Positions 15,182 to 19,993 of a DNA stretch of 19,993 nucleotides are shown in pieces. Source of the stretch: UBA1740 sp045587025 (lineage in GTDB: Bacteria; Bacillota; Clostridia; Oscillospirales; CAG-272). The DNA is taken from positions 1 through 19,993 of the forward strand of contig JAZNBK010000026.1 of NCBI GenBank assembly GCA_045587025.1, read 5' to 3'. The translations under genes and the position numbers were made by a program. Under the pieces are notes generated by a model, which saw only the letters and a list, made by a program, of their open reading frames with translations, searched no databases and had not been told where the DNA came from. Position 1 is the first letter of the stretch, and each line of letters starts with the position of its first letter.

Positions 15182-15329
15182 CGGATTATATTGTGTATAA
15201 ACTACTTTTTATTTGCTTCTTTTATTTTTTTCTTTGTTTTTCTTTCATATTCGCCTCTCACTTTTTATTAAATTCATCAATTTACGCCAAAATAACCCGC
15301 CATCATACCACTTTTGTTATATTAAAAAA
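15182..15329. other. AT-rich stretch without a gene
   Basis: This stretch is dominated by T-rich DNA (TTTTATTTTTTTCTTTGTTT at about 15220-15240). It is formally open in the frame of the following cotJC remnant, but the encoded residues are Phe/Leu-rich and do not resemble a CotJC N-terminus. The only structure seen is the promoter-like core at 15301-15319 on the minus strand. Confidence 0.5.
15301..15319 (-). promoter_or_regulatory. Third, inverted core of the promoter-like element
   Basis: On the minus strand this reads TAACAAAAGTGGTATGATG, matching copy A (TAACTTTTGTGGTATGATG) except for the four bases TTTT/AAAA. It keeps the extended -10 TGGTATGAT. The upstream TTGCGACAATTT part is absent. 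It points at the XRE gene about 170 bases away and adjoins the broken 5' end of the cotJC remnant, so it may be either a promoter or a leftover of recombination. Confidence 0.35.
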
Positions 15330-15860
15330 CAATTAGGTGGTCCCGATGGCGAGTTAGCCGCATCAACCAGATATTTAAGTCAGCGTTATTCAATGCCCGA
15401 TAACAAGGTCGTTGGAATTTTAACCGACGTGGGCACGGAAGAGCTTGCGCACGTTGAAATGATTTCCGCAATACTTCATCAGTTAACCAAGAATTTAACT
15501 CCCGAGGAAATTACTAGGAGCGGTTTTGATAAGTATTTCGTCGACCACACGGTAGGTGTATATCCCGTAGCAGCGGCAGGCGTACCCTTTGATGCGAAAT
15601 ATATAGGCGTAAAGGGCGACGTGCTGGCAGATTTGAACGAGGACTTGGCAGCGGAGCAGAAGGCGAGAGTAACCTACGACAACCTGCTTCGCTTGATAGA
15701 CGATCCCGACGTGCGCGATCCTCTTAAGTTTCTGCGCGAACGAGAGATAGTTCACTACCAGCGCTTCTGCGATGCGTTACGGCTCACTCAGGAAAAGCTT
15801 GATTCGAAGAATTTCTATGCGTTCAATCCCGCTTTTGACAAGCAATGGAAAAAACGCTGA
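15330..15860 (+). pseudogene. 5'-truncated CotJC-type manganese catalase (spore coat protein family)
   Basis: From position 15330 the frame matches CotJC/Mn-catalase proteins: GGPDGELAASTRYLSQRYSM, GTEELAHVEMISAILHQLT, DLAAEQKARVTYDNLLRL, FLREREIVHYQRFCDAL and the C-terminal SKNFYAFNPAFDK. The metal ligands expected for the di-manganese centre are all visible: Glu in GELAA, Glu and His in TEELAH, Glu in AAEQKA and His in IVHYQRF. The usual N-terminal ~30 residues of the family (WxYEKKLxYPVxI type) are missing and are replaced by AT-rich DNA. No ATG, and no start codon with a ribosome binding site, lies upstream in frame. A host sporulation gene fragment in a phage is best read as captured host DNA, inactive unless an unusual start is used. 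A terminator follows. Confidence 0.8.
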
Positions 15861-15902
15861 AAATGATTTCAGGCAAAAAAACAAAATAGCATAATAGGCA
15901 AA

Positions 15903-15945
15903 AAGGGAAAGCGTCAAAAGTATTATCGACGTCTTTCCTTTTTTT
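15903..15945 (+). terminator. Intrinsic terminator after the cotJC remnant
   Basis: GGGAAAGCGTC (15905-15915) pairs with GACG-T-CTTTCC (15928-15938) with one bulged T and a 12-base loop, extended by A-T pairs and followed by seven T. It lies 45 bp after the cotJC stop and was probably captured together with that gene. Confidence 0.75.
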
Positions 15946-15957
15946 GATAGAAAAAAC

Positions 15958-16110
15958 TATGGCTACACTGACGCTAACGGAAACGCTATGCGTTATACGA
16001 AGGAACAGCTGCTTGAAGGCGTAGACCTCAAAAACCTTAAGAAAACGCTCCCCGAAGCCCTTAAAACAAACGAGGTGCTTCGTAACGTTGCTTCTTTAGA
16101 CGGTTAGCCA
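15958..16110 (+). pseudogene. Orphan fragment of a polyvalent protein gene
   Basis: Bases 15970-16088 are 115/119 identical, without gaps, to 18101-18219 inside the downstream polyvalent frame. The fragment encodes DANGNAMRYTKEQLLEGVDL, then KNLKKTLPEALKTNEVLRNV, and runs into a stop codon at 16108-16110. Three of the four differences are silent and one is Val/Ala, as expected if both copies were once under coding selection. Weaker similarity (Y-x-Y-x-D) extends to about 15958. There is no start codon or ribosome binding site, so it is a remnant. It separates the cotJC piece from the Fic cassette. Confidence 0.85.
15970..16088 (+). repeat. 119-bp direct repeat, copy 1
   Basis: Gap-free repeat of 18101-18219 with four mismatches. 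It starts with GACGCTAACGGAAACGCTAT and ends with CTTCGTAACGT. Confidence 0.95.
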
Positions 16111-16176
16111 CTCACTATTTTTTTGCTCTACAGTTTTTTCTTCACATAGTACATTGTTGACTGATGCTCTGAGTTC

Positions 16177-16254
16177 TTAAAGTGTTTGGCACTTGTCGAT
16201 AAGTTCGAGTATCATTTTTAATATGTACTCTGTGTTGGTCGCCATTTCGTCCAT
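16177..16254 (-). CDS. Small helical peptide gene divergent from the XRE-Fic operon (25 aa)
   Basis: On the minus strand the sequence AGGAAGTGAGGAA leads into an ATG. The 25-residue product contains MATNTEYILKMILELIDKC, a short amphipathic helix. Very similar 'TEYILKMILELI' starts occur in longer small proteins of Clostridia mobile elements, so this may be a shortened member. A second short peptide of similar pattern (AEHIIKKLIKLVQQL) is encoded at 17309-17443. The ribosome binding site and conserved-looking start support a real gene; the length is marginal. Confidence 0.5.
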   Translation of the reverse strand: MDEMATNTEYILKMILELIDKCQTL

Positions 16255-16273
16255 TTCCTCACTTCCTTTCTGA

Positions 16274-16285
16274 ACGGGTTCCCGT
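16274..16285. promoter_or_regulatory. Perfect 5-bp inverted repeat upstream of the small peptide gene
   Basis: ACGGG-TT-CCCGT lies 19 bases before the minus-strand start codon of the 25-aa peptide, in its leader. It could be a small operator or an RNA hairpin near the ribosome binding site. Too short for a firm call. Confidence 0.3.
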
Positions 16286-16310
16286 GCCTTACGATACTGC
16301 TAGACACTAT

Positions 16311-16390
16311 TTTCTGTGTAATTTCAATAGGTAAATTGTACAAACTTTTGTGTAAAACTTTGTGCATTTTTTGCATTTATTTCTGTGTAA
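16311..16390 (+). promoter_or_regulatory. Three phased direct repeats (TGTGTAA), possible operators of the XRE-Fic operon
   Basis: TGTGTAA occurs at 16315-16321, 16349-16355 and 16384-16390, each within a T-rich context (TTTCTGTGTAA twice, CTTTTGTGTAA once). Spacings are 34 and 35 bases, close to 3.3 helical turns. The third copy ends just upstream of the extended -10 box. Such arrays commonly bind autoregulating antitoxin-type XRE proteins; binding here is inference. Confidence 0.45.
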
Positions 16391-16395
16391 AAATA

Positions 16396-16404
16396 TGTTA
16401 TAAT
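16396..16404 (+). promoter_or_regulatory. Extended -10 promoter of the XRE-Fic operon
   Basis: TGTTATAAT has the perfect -10 TATAAT (16399-16404) preceded by TGn. There is no good -35 at 17 bp. The start codon of the XRE gene follows 31 bases later, with AAGGAG between. Confidence 0.65.
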
Positions 16405-16435
16405 ACCCATATACAGATATAATAAGGAGTTAAAT

Positions 16436-16642
16436 ATGCCGATAGTTTATAAAATTGATGTGTTACAATCCTTAAAGGAAAAAGGGTATAATACGAACAG
16501 GTTAAGGAAGGAAAAATTACTTGCAGAAGGAGTCATACAATCGCTAAGAGAAAGAAAGGCAATATCTTTTAACAACCTCGACAAGCTATGTGTGTTGCTC
16601 GACTGCCAGCCCGGCGATATTATAGAATATGTGGAGGAATGA
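16436..16642 (+). CDS. XRE/HTH_26-type regulator paired with Fic (68 aa)
   Basis: A compact Cro/C1-like HTH protein: helix LQSLKEKGYNTNRLRKEKLL, recognition part EGVIQSLRERKAISFNNLDK and the third part LCVLLDCQPGDIIEY. The 'L..LC..L.CQPGDIIEY' ending is characteristic of the short HTH_26/YozG-like regulators of Firmicutes. AAGGAG lies eight bases before the ATG. It ends three bases before the fic gene, so the two are co-transcribed and probably translationally coupled. It may act as autorepressor and possibly as antitoxin; repeat sites at 16311-16390 fit autoregulation. Confidence 0.85.
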   Translation: MPIVYKIDVLQSLKEKGYNTNRLRKEKLLAEGVIQSLRERKAISFNNLDKLCVLLDCQPGDIIEYVEE

Positions 16643-16645
16643 AAA

Positions 16646-17308
16646 ATGAAATATACAGACAAATACGCCCTAACAAAAGAGCAGAGTTTATTTCTTGCAA
16701 AAAAGAAGTGGGACGAAAATATATACTGCGGTATGAAAATGGAAAACAGAGCCGTAACTTTTCCACAGACACAGACAATATTGAACGGCGTGAATGTGCC
16801 AAACGTGCAGCTTGACGATATTCAAGCAATATTAAATATGCGTGACGCTTGGCGTTATCTATCTTCTACGGTGGACTCACCGCTTACAGTTGAATATATT
16901 TGCAAGCTAAATGAGTTTATCGCACGAAATGAAGCTCTTGAGTGGGGCAAACTCCGCACAGGTAACGTTGGCATATCAGGAACAGACTACAAGCCACCTA
17001 TACCCGAGATTTCAAGCGTAGAACGTGAATTAAACGACATATTGACCGAAGATACCACCGCAACCGAAAAAGCGTTAAACGCATTTGTATGGGGTGCGAG
17101 AGGGCAATTCTTTTGGGACGGCAATAAGAGAACGAGCTTGACGGTTGCAAACAAAATACTCGTTTCCGCAGGAGCAGGAATTTTAATCATTACCGATAAG
17201 CATATGGAAGCGTTCAACACCCTATTGCTTGAATACTACAACACAGGCAAACCCGAAGTGCTTAAACAATTCCTTTACGACAATGCAATACAAGGTTTGG
17301 ATTTATAA
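16646..17308 (+). CDS. Fic-fold protein with His-to-Gln change in the signature motif (220 aa)
   Basis: The Fic core is clear: the flap segment GKLRTGNVGISGTDYKPP (about 101-118), then the signature at 154-162, QFFWDGNKR, followed by TSLTVANKILVSAG. Canonical Fic enzymes have HPFxDGNxR, where His activates the target hydroxyl for nucleotide transfer. Here Gln154 stands in the His position, while Asp158, Gly159, Asn160, Lys161 and Arg162, which bind nucleotide and metal, are kept. No inhibitory (S/T)xxxE(G/N) motif is evident in this protein or in the upstream regulator. Start has GGAGG nine bases upstream. It is probably a toxin-like or signalling Fic of a moron cassette; whether it transfers AMP is doubtful. 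A terminator follows immediately. Confidence 0.88.
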   Translation: MKYTDKYALTKEQSLFLAKKKWDENIYCGMKMENRAVTFPQTQTILNGVNVPNVQLDDIQAILNMRDAWRYLSSTVDSPLTVEYICKLNEFIARNEALEWGKLRTGNVGISGTDYKPPIPEISSVERELNDILTEDTTATEKALNAFVWGARGQFFWDGNKRTSLTVANKILVSAGAGILIITDKHMEAFNTLLLEYYNTGKPEVLKQFLYDNAIQGLDL

Positions 17309-17443
17309 TTAACTTAACCGAGAGGGATTTTTATTTTCCTCTCGGTTTTTATGTAAAAAAATTAAAATAATCTCAACCATTAGCTTATTGAGTTGTTGCA
17401 CCAACTTGATAAGCTTTTTTATTATATGCTCTGCTTTGCCCAT
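17309..17443 (-). CDS. Small amphipathic/hydrophobic peptide gene, convergent to fic (44 aa)
   Basis: On the minus strand, an extended -10 (TGCTATAAT) is followed by GGGGGTG eight bases before an ATG. The product starts MGKAEHIIKKLIKLVQQLNK and continues with a hydrophobic stretch (LMVEIILIFL) and a charged tail. The last ~12 codons run through the fic terminator hairpin, so the C-terminus may have been altered by rearrangement. The pattern resembles the peptide at 16177-16254, and both are divergent from a DNA-binding regulator. Function unknown; a membrane-active peptide cannot be excluded. Confidence 0.5.
   Translation of the reverse strand: MGKAEHIIKKLIKLVQQLNKLMVEIILIFLHKNREENKNPSRLS
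17316..17350 (+). terminator. Intrinsic terminator of the XRE-Fic operon
   Basis: AACCGAGAGG (17316-17325) pairs perfectly with CCTCTCGGTT (17338-17347) around a 12-base A/T loop, followed by five T in total (17346-17350). It starts eight bases after the fic stop. Confidence 0.88.
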
Positions 17444-17468
17444 AGGCATCACCCCCTTTGCTAATACT

Positions 17469-17477
17469 ATTATAGCA
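17469..17477 (-). promoter_or_regulatory. Extended -10 promoter of the 44-aa minus-strand gene
   Basis: On the minus strand this reads TGCTATAAT. The start codon lies 25 bases downstream, with GGGGGTG in between. No clear -35 is seen. The box abuts the left arm of the inverted repeat at 17475-17519. Confidence 0.6.
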
Positions 17478-17519
17478 TATAGCCGTGTATTTGTGTATTT
17501 TGCGTATAGACGGCTATGC
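17475..17519. promoter_or_regulatory. Inverted repeat between divergent promoters, probable RHH operator
   Basis: GCATATAGCCGTGTAT (17475-17490) is mirrored by GTATAGACGGCTATGC (17504-17519). The arms differ by a two-base insertion and one mismatch. The left arm abuts the minus-strand -10 and the right arm covers the plus-strand -35, so a protein bound here would control both directions. The adjacent ribbon-helix-helix gene is the natural candidate. Confidence 0.55.
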
Positions 17520-17535
17520 AGTTTTGTGTTATAAT
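17507..17535 (+). promoter_or_regulatory. Promoter of the ribbon-helix-helix gene
   Basis: TAGACG (17507-17512) and a perfect TATAAT (17530-17535) are separated by 17 bases, and the -10 also has an upstream TGT extension. The ATG follows 25 bases later. Confidence 0.7.
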
Positions 17536-17560
17536 AAAATAAAAAACAGTGAGGTATAAT

Positions 17561-17779
17561 ATGGCATATAATGAAAAGGCAAAAGAGCGCACGATGAAGT
17601 ATATGAAGGATAAAAGGGACAAACTCACCTTAAATCTTCCTCTTGGCGATAAAGAAAGATATAAAGCATATGCGGAAAGCAAAGGAAAAAGCCTTACGGG
17701 GCTGATAGTAGAGTTGCTCGAATTGGAAATGAAAAAATGGGAAAATAACAATATAAAACATTGCGACAATTTTGAGTAA
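17561..17779 (+). CDS. Ribbon-helix-helix (Arc-type) DNA-binding protein (72 aa)
   Basis: The strand-helix-helix core is visible: KLTLNLPLGDKERYKAYAES, then KGKSLTGLIVELLELEMKKW, preceded by a basic N-terminus (KAKERTMKYMKDKRD). This is the usual form of small RHH repressors and antitoxins in Firmicute mobile elements. The ATG at 17561 is preferred over a GTG at 17549 because GTGAGGT lies just upstream of it. The last six residues (HCDNFE) and the stop codon are encoded by the start of promoter-like copy B, so the C-terminus was probably set by the recombination that put this gene in front of the element. No toxin partner lies downstream; the 44-aa divergent gene is the only close partner. 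Confidence 0.8.
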   Translation: MAYNEKAKERTMKYMKDKRDKLTLNLPLGDKERYKAYAESKGKSLTGLIVELLELEMKKWENNNIKHCDNFE

Positions 17780-17795
17780 CTTTTATGGTAAGATA
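17761..17795 (+). promoter_or_regulatory. Promoter-like element, copy B (extended -10, TGGTAAGAT)
   Basis: 30 of 35 bases match copy A (2848-2882), with TTGCGACAATTT and AGTAACTTTT conserved and the -10 at the same distance (TAAGAT, 17789-17794). It overlaps the 3' end of the RHH gene and immediately precedes the open polyvalent frame, so it is a plausible promoter for that frame. Confidence 0.5.
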
Positions 17796-17872
17796 AGCTT
17801 GTAAATGAAGGAAAGCAAGGCGAAGTCCTCTCCTTGTCAAAAGATATTATAAACACGGCAAAAGAAAAAGGA

Positions 17873-19993
17873 ATGGACGCAGAGTATTACGCTCAAATAT
17901 CCGATACCTATAATAAGCTTCAAAAGAGCATTGAAAAGACGGGTGGGGAGATAAGTAATGCTTACCAGAAACGGCTCCTTGGAGAGCTTAATATAGATAA
18001 CGTAACGTCTAAAATAATGCCTCAAATATATAAAGAGGCGGCTACCGTAGTAGGCAATCCCGAATTAGTAGCAAAACGGCTTGCGTCATATAACTATAAA
18101 GACGCTAACGGAAACGCTATGCGCTATACGAAGGAGCAGCTGCTTGAAGGCGTAGACCTCAAAAACCTTAAGAAAACGCTCCCAGAAGCCCTTAAAACAA
18201 ACGAGGCGCTTCGTAACGTCACTTTGTCAAGCTTTGCTAATAAGATGTTGATAGATGCTTCTGCGTTTGCGGAATCCACAATGAGAGGCGAGAAGCTCGC
18301 AGGCGAAGCAGACCTCGACAACTTCCTTAAAGTCGCTACTGAAGAAGACGTGCGCGGCGTAGAAGAAGCACTTGGAATAGACGACCTTTATAACGTGAGT
18401 GCAGAATACCTTAACGAACGTGTAAGAGTTTATGAGGAAAGCGGAAATTTAGATAAAGCATACGAAATATACCGAAATATAGCAAACGGAACGGAACAAG
18501 GTGCGTCTACGGTACAGAACACAGCGCAGACGGTGACAGATAATATCGCTATGCCTGTAAACGCCGATGCCGTTTCTAACAACGAGAGCATTACAGGCGT
18601 CAATCAAAAATCCACTATATCAGATATATCTGAATCTACCATAGAGCAAAATATTAGAGATGTTTGCAAAATGGATCCTGTATCTAATTTAAGCGGAGAA
18701 GAGTTCAAAAAAAGCAGCATAGATTTAATTACACAAGTAGCAACTTTCTTTTCGAAATTTGGCAATACCGTTCGAAACACAGAACTTGGAGATGTAACAA
18801 TTGATAGACGAGGAGTAAAATCCGATATAGGTCACGGGATAGGAAGAAAAAAAGCCGCTTCTTTTGCGGCAGTTCCGGACGTTATAGAAAAAGGAAAAGT
18901 GGTAGATTTTCAAAAAAACTGGAAACAACGTGGCTATGATACAGCAGTAATAGTTGCGCCTATAAAGATTGGAACAGAAAAACATTTTATGGGAGTTGTC
19001 TTGATAAAGGATCACAATGGAAATAGCTTTTATGTTCACGAAGTTCTTTCAATGGAAGAAGGAACCTCGTCGTTCAAGACCGGAACCGCTAATAATAACG
19101 GTAACTCCGGCGACAAAGCTCCTTCTATAATGAGTATACTACGAAAAGTATTAGATGTCAAGGAAAATACGAAAAAAACTATTGACGGTGACAAAAAAGC
19201 ACTTTCTGTTGAAGAAAAAACTTTCTCTGGAAAGAAAAATGCAAAGAATACAGAGAAAGAACCGAACGTAAATTTACAAAATTCGCTTGACAAGGAAAGC
19301 GGAATAAGGTATGCTAAAAGCAGTACAAGTAAAACAATAAAATACATTTCTCATTCGAAAATAGGTTATGAAAATGTCGAATATATAAAGAGACAATTAC
19401 TGAAACTATATTCGGGACTTGATAACTGCATAGGCAACGGAATCGCAATAGCAAAAGACGACACAATATACATTGTCGATTCTTCTAAGCATAACAACAA
19501 AATGGACGGAGATGTTGCCGTTAGAAAAGTTATAACCATCTCCGATGGTAAGTTAAGAGCAGAACATATAAGGAGTATAAACAATGACGCAATATCAAAT
19601 GGGTATGTCAGTGATGAATTATCTTCGAGGATTGGGGTTGAACGCGATAACAATAGCGGAAGCATCGGACGACTCGAAGCTGGAGAAGAGCTATCGGCTA
19701 ATAAAGGACAATCCGAAAATAACGAAGGAAGAGTTTCTTCGGATAATGGAGATAGAAGAGGATTAACTTCCGACAAAAAAGCCCTTCCAAACGAAGAAAA
19801 AGCTTCCGTAGGAAAGGCAGAAAGCGTAGAGCTCAAGTCAATGACCGTAGTGGAGTCGGCGAAATTCGCACAGGAGAACGTGCCCGAGTATAACAATATG
19901 GGTGGCTCTGATCAGGCGAGAGTTCGCAGACTGATACGGCAGATGAAAGCAAACGGATTTACCGATAGGCAGATGCGCTATTATGCAAGAGTG
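17873..19993 (+). CDS. Large polyvalent phage protein, N-terminal part with MuF-C/LPD3-like domain (open at window end; start uncertain)
   Basis: The frame is open from 17792, just after an in-frame TAA inside copy B, to the end of the window. The first ATG is at 17873 but has no spaced ribosome binding site; a TTG at 17834 is the alternative. The residues before the ATG (GEVLSLSKDIINTAKEKG) look like protein, so the gene may have lost its 5' part. Parts in order: helical region (17800-18480) containing the 119-bp repeat; Ser/Thr/Asn-rich linker; a domain at about 18700-19060 (IGHGIGRKKAASFAAVPDVI, KNWKQRGYDTAVIVAPIKI, NSFYVHEV) resembling MuF C-terminal/LPD3 domains of polyvalent proteins; a low-complexity linker; a segment at about 19336-19600 (YIKRQLLKLYSGLDNCIGNG, IYIVDSS) that may be a further toxin-like domain; then a linker overlapping a nested ORF; and VESAKFAQENVPEYNN with VRRLIRQMKANGFTDRQMRY. 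The role as a virion-delivered effector is inferred from the family. Confidence 0.75.
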   Translation, partial: MDAEYYAQISDTYNKLQKSIEKTGGEISNAYQKRLLGELNIDNVTSKIMPQIYKEAATVVGNPELVAKRLASYNYKDANGNAMRYTKEQLLEGVDLKNLKKTLPEALKTNEALRNVTLSSFANKMLIDASAFAESTMRGEKLAGEADLDNFLKVATEEDVRGVEEALGIDDLYNVSAEYLNERVRVYEESGNLDKAYEIYRNIANGTEQGASTVQNTAQTVTDNIAMPVNADAVSNNESITGVNQKSTISDISESTIEQNIRDVCKMDPVSNLSGEEFKKSSIDLITQVATFFSKFGNTVRNTELGDVTIDRRGVKSDIGHGIGRKKAASFAAVPDVIEKGKVVDFQKNWKQRGYDTAVIVAPIKIGTEKHFMGVVLIKDHNGNSFYVHEVLSMEEGTSSFKTGTANNNGNSGDKAPSIMSILRKVLDVKENTKKTIDGDKKALSVEEKTFSGKKNAKNTEKEPNVNLQNSLDKESGIRYAKSSTSKTIKYISHSKIGYENVEYIKRQLLKLYSGLDNCIGNGIAIAKDDTIYIVDSSKHNNKMDGDVAVRKVITISDGKLRAEHIRSINNDAISNGYVSDELSSRIGVERDNNSGSIGRLEAGEELSANKGQSENNEGRVSSDNGDRRGLTSDKKALPNEEKASVGKAESVELKSMTVVESAKFAQENVPEYNNMGGSDQARVRRLIRQMKANGFTDRQMRYYARV
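18101..18219 (+). repeat. 119-bp direct repeat, copy 2 (inside the polyvalent frame)
   Basis: Gap-free match to 15970-16088, 115 of 119 bases identical. This copy is in an intact reading frame, so it is the likely parental type or a close relative of it. Confidence 0.95.
19584..19766 (+). CDS. Nested 60-aa ORF overlapping the polyvalent frame in another frame
   Basis: AAGGAG lies eight bases before the ATG, a strong ribosome binding site in the middle of another gene. The product (MTQYQMGMSVMNYLRGLGLN, AITIAEASDDSKLEKSYRLI, KDNPKITKEEFLRIMEIEED) has the balanced composition of a folded, mainly helical small protein. In the same stretch the polyvalent frame encodes an Asn/Ser/Gly/Glu-rich, hydrophobic-poor linker, as expected if that frame is not the one shaping the DNA. 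The ORF lies in the +1 frame relative to the polyvalent gene (start mod 3 of 0 against 2), entirely inside it. It could encode an immunity or antitoxin partner of the toxin-like segment just upstream; that is inference. Confidence 0.55.
   Translation: MTQYQMGMSVMNYLRGLGLNAITIAEASDDSKLEKSYRLIKDNPKITKEEFLRIMEIEED

Noticed and set aside
15213..15329. N-terminal extension of the cotJC frame from a TTG (Leu/Phe-rich, signal-peptide-like)
   Set aside because: The stretch is translated T-rich noncoding DNA, lacks a ribosome binding site, and does not resemble the CotJC N-terminus.
15970..18219. Possibility that the 119-bp repeats are insertion-element ends or attachment sites
   Set aside because: They lie in protein-coding phase with silent differences, have no terminal inverted repeats or target duplications, and no transposase or integrase lies between them.
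1..19993. tRNA, rRNA, CRISPR arrays and insertion sequences
   Set aside because: No cloverleaf-like segment, regularly spaced short repeats, or transposase/integrase sequence was recognised on either strand by reading; a dedicated RNA search was not possible.

Overview
The window carries the late (virion) gene block of a short-tailed, podovirus-like phage or prophage, followed by an accessory region. The host is probably an anaerobic, spore-forming Firmicute of the class Clostridia. This is inferred from strong AGGAGG-type ribosome binding sites, moderately AT-rich DNA with long-T terminators, Clostridia-typical small protein families, and a fragment of a spore-coat CotJC gene. No species can be named from the sequence.

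Layout. (1) 1-2818: the 3' end of a very large 'polyvalent' phage protein gene ending in an LPD38-like region; its 5' end lies outside the window. (2) 2848-3147: a short transcription unit with a promoter-like element, a 54-aa zinc-ribbon protein and a strong hairpin terminator. (3) 3176-9577: capsid and connector genes in the usual order: small basic protein, acidic scaffold, decoration protein, HK97-fold major capsid protein, head-tail adaptor, and a 990-aa nozzle-like tail protein. (4) 9574-12193: host-contact genes, namely a trimeric fibre with YadA-type head repeats, a BspA-type leucine-rich-repeat fibre protein and a 55-aa protein. (5) 12239-14580: a beta/coiled-coil protein and three membrane proteins, one holin-like; no endolysin is visible. 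A terminator at 14634 closes the late operon. All genes of (2)-(5) are on the + strand with very short gaps or overlaps.

(6) 14672-17779: a mosaic accessory region. It holds a minus-strand XRE regulator plus DUF6514-like gene; a 5'-truncated cotJC-type Mn-catalase gene; an orphan 119-bp fragment of a polyvalent gene; two small minus-strand peptide genes, each divergent from a regulator; an XRE-Fic pair whose Fic motif has Gln where the catalytic His should be; and a ribbon-helix-helix gene. (7) 17792-19993: the front part of another polyvalent reading frame, open at the window end. It has no convincing start codon, contains a MuF-C/LPD3-type domain, and contains a well-formed 60-aa ORF nested in a different frame behind a strong ribosome binding site.

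Strongest leads: the nested ORF at 19584-19766 inside a toxin-like polyvalent segment; the near-identical promoter-like element at 2848 and 17761, with a third inverted core at 15301; the 119-bp duplicated polyvalent fragment; the captured cotJC remnant; and a BspA-type LRR insertion plus an A6C8 tract in the nozzle gene. Family names come from recognition of sequence patterns only; no database search was run.
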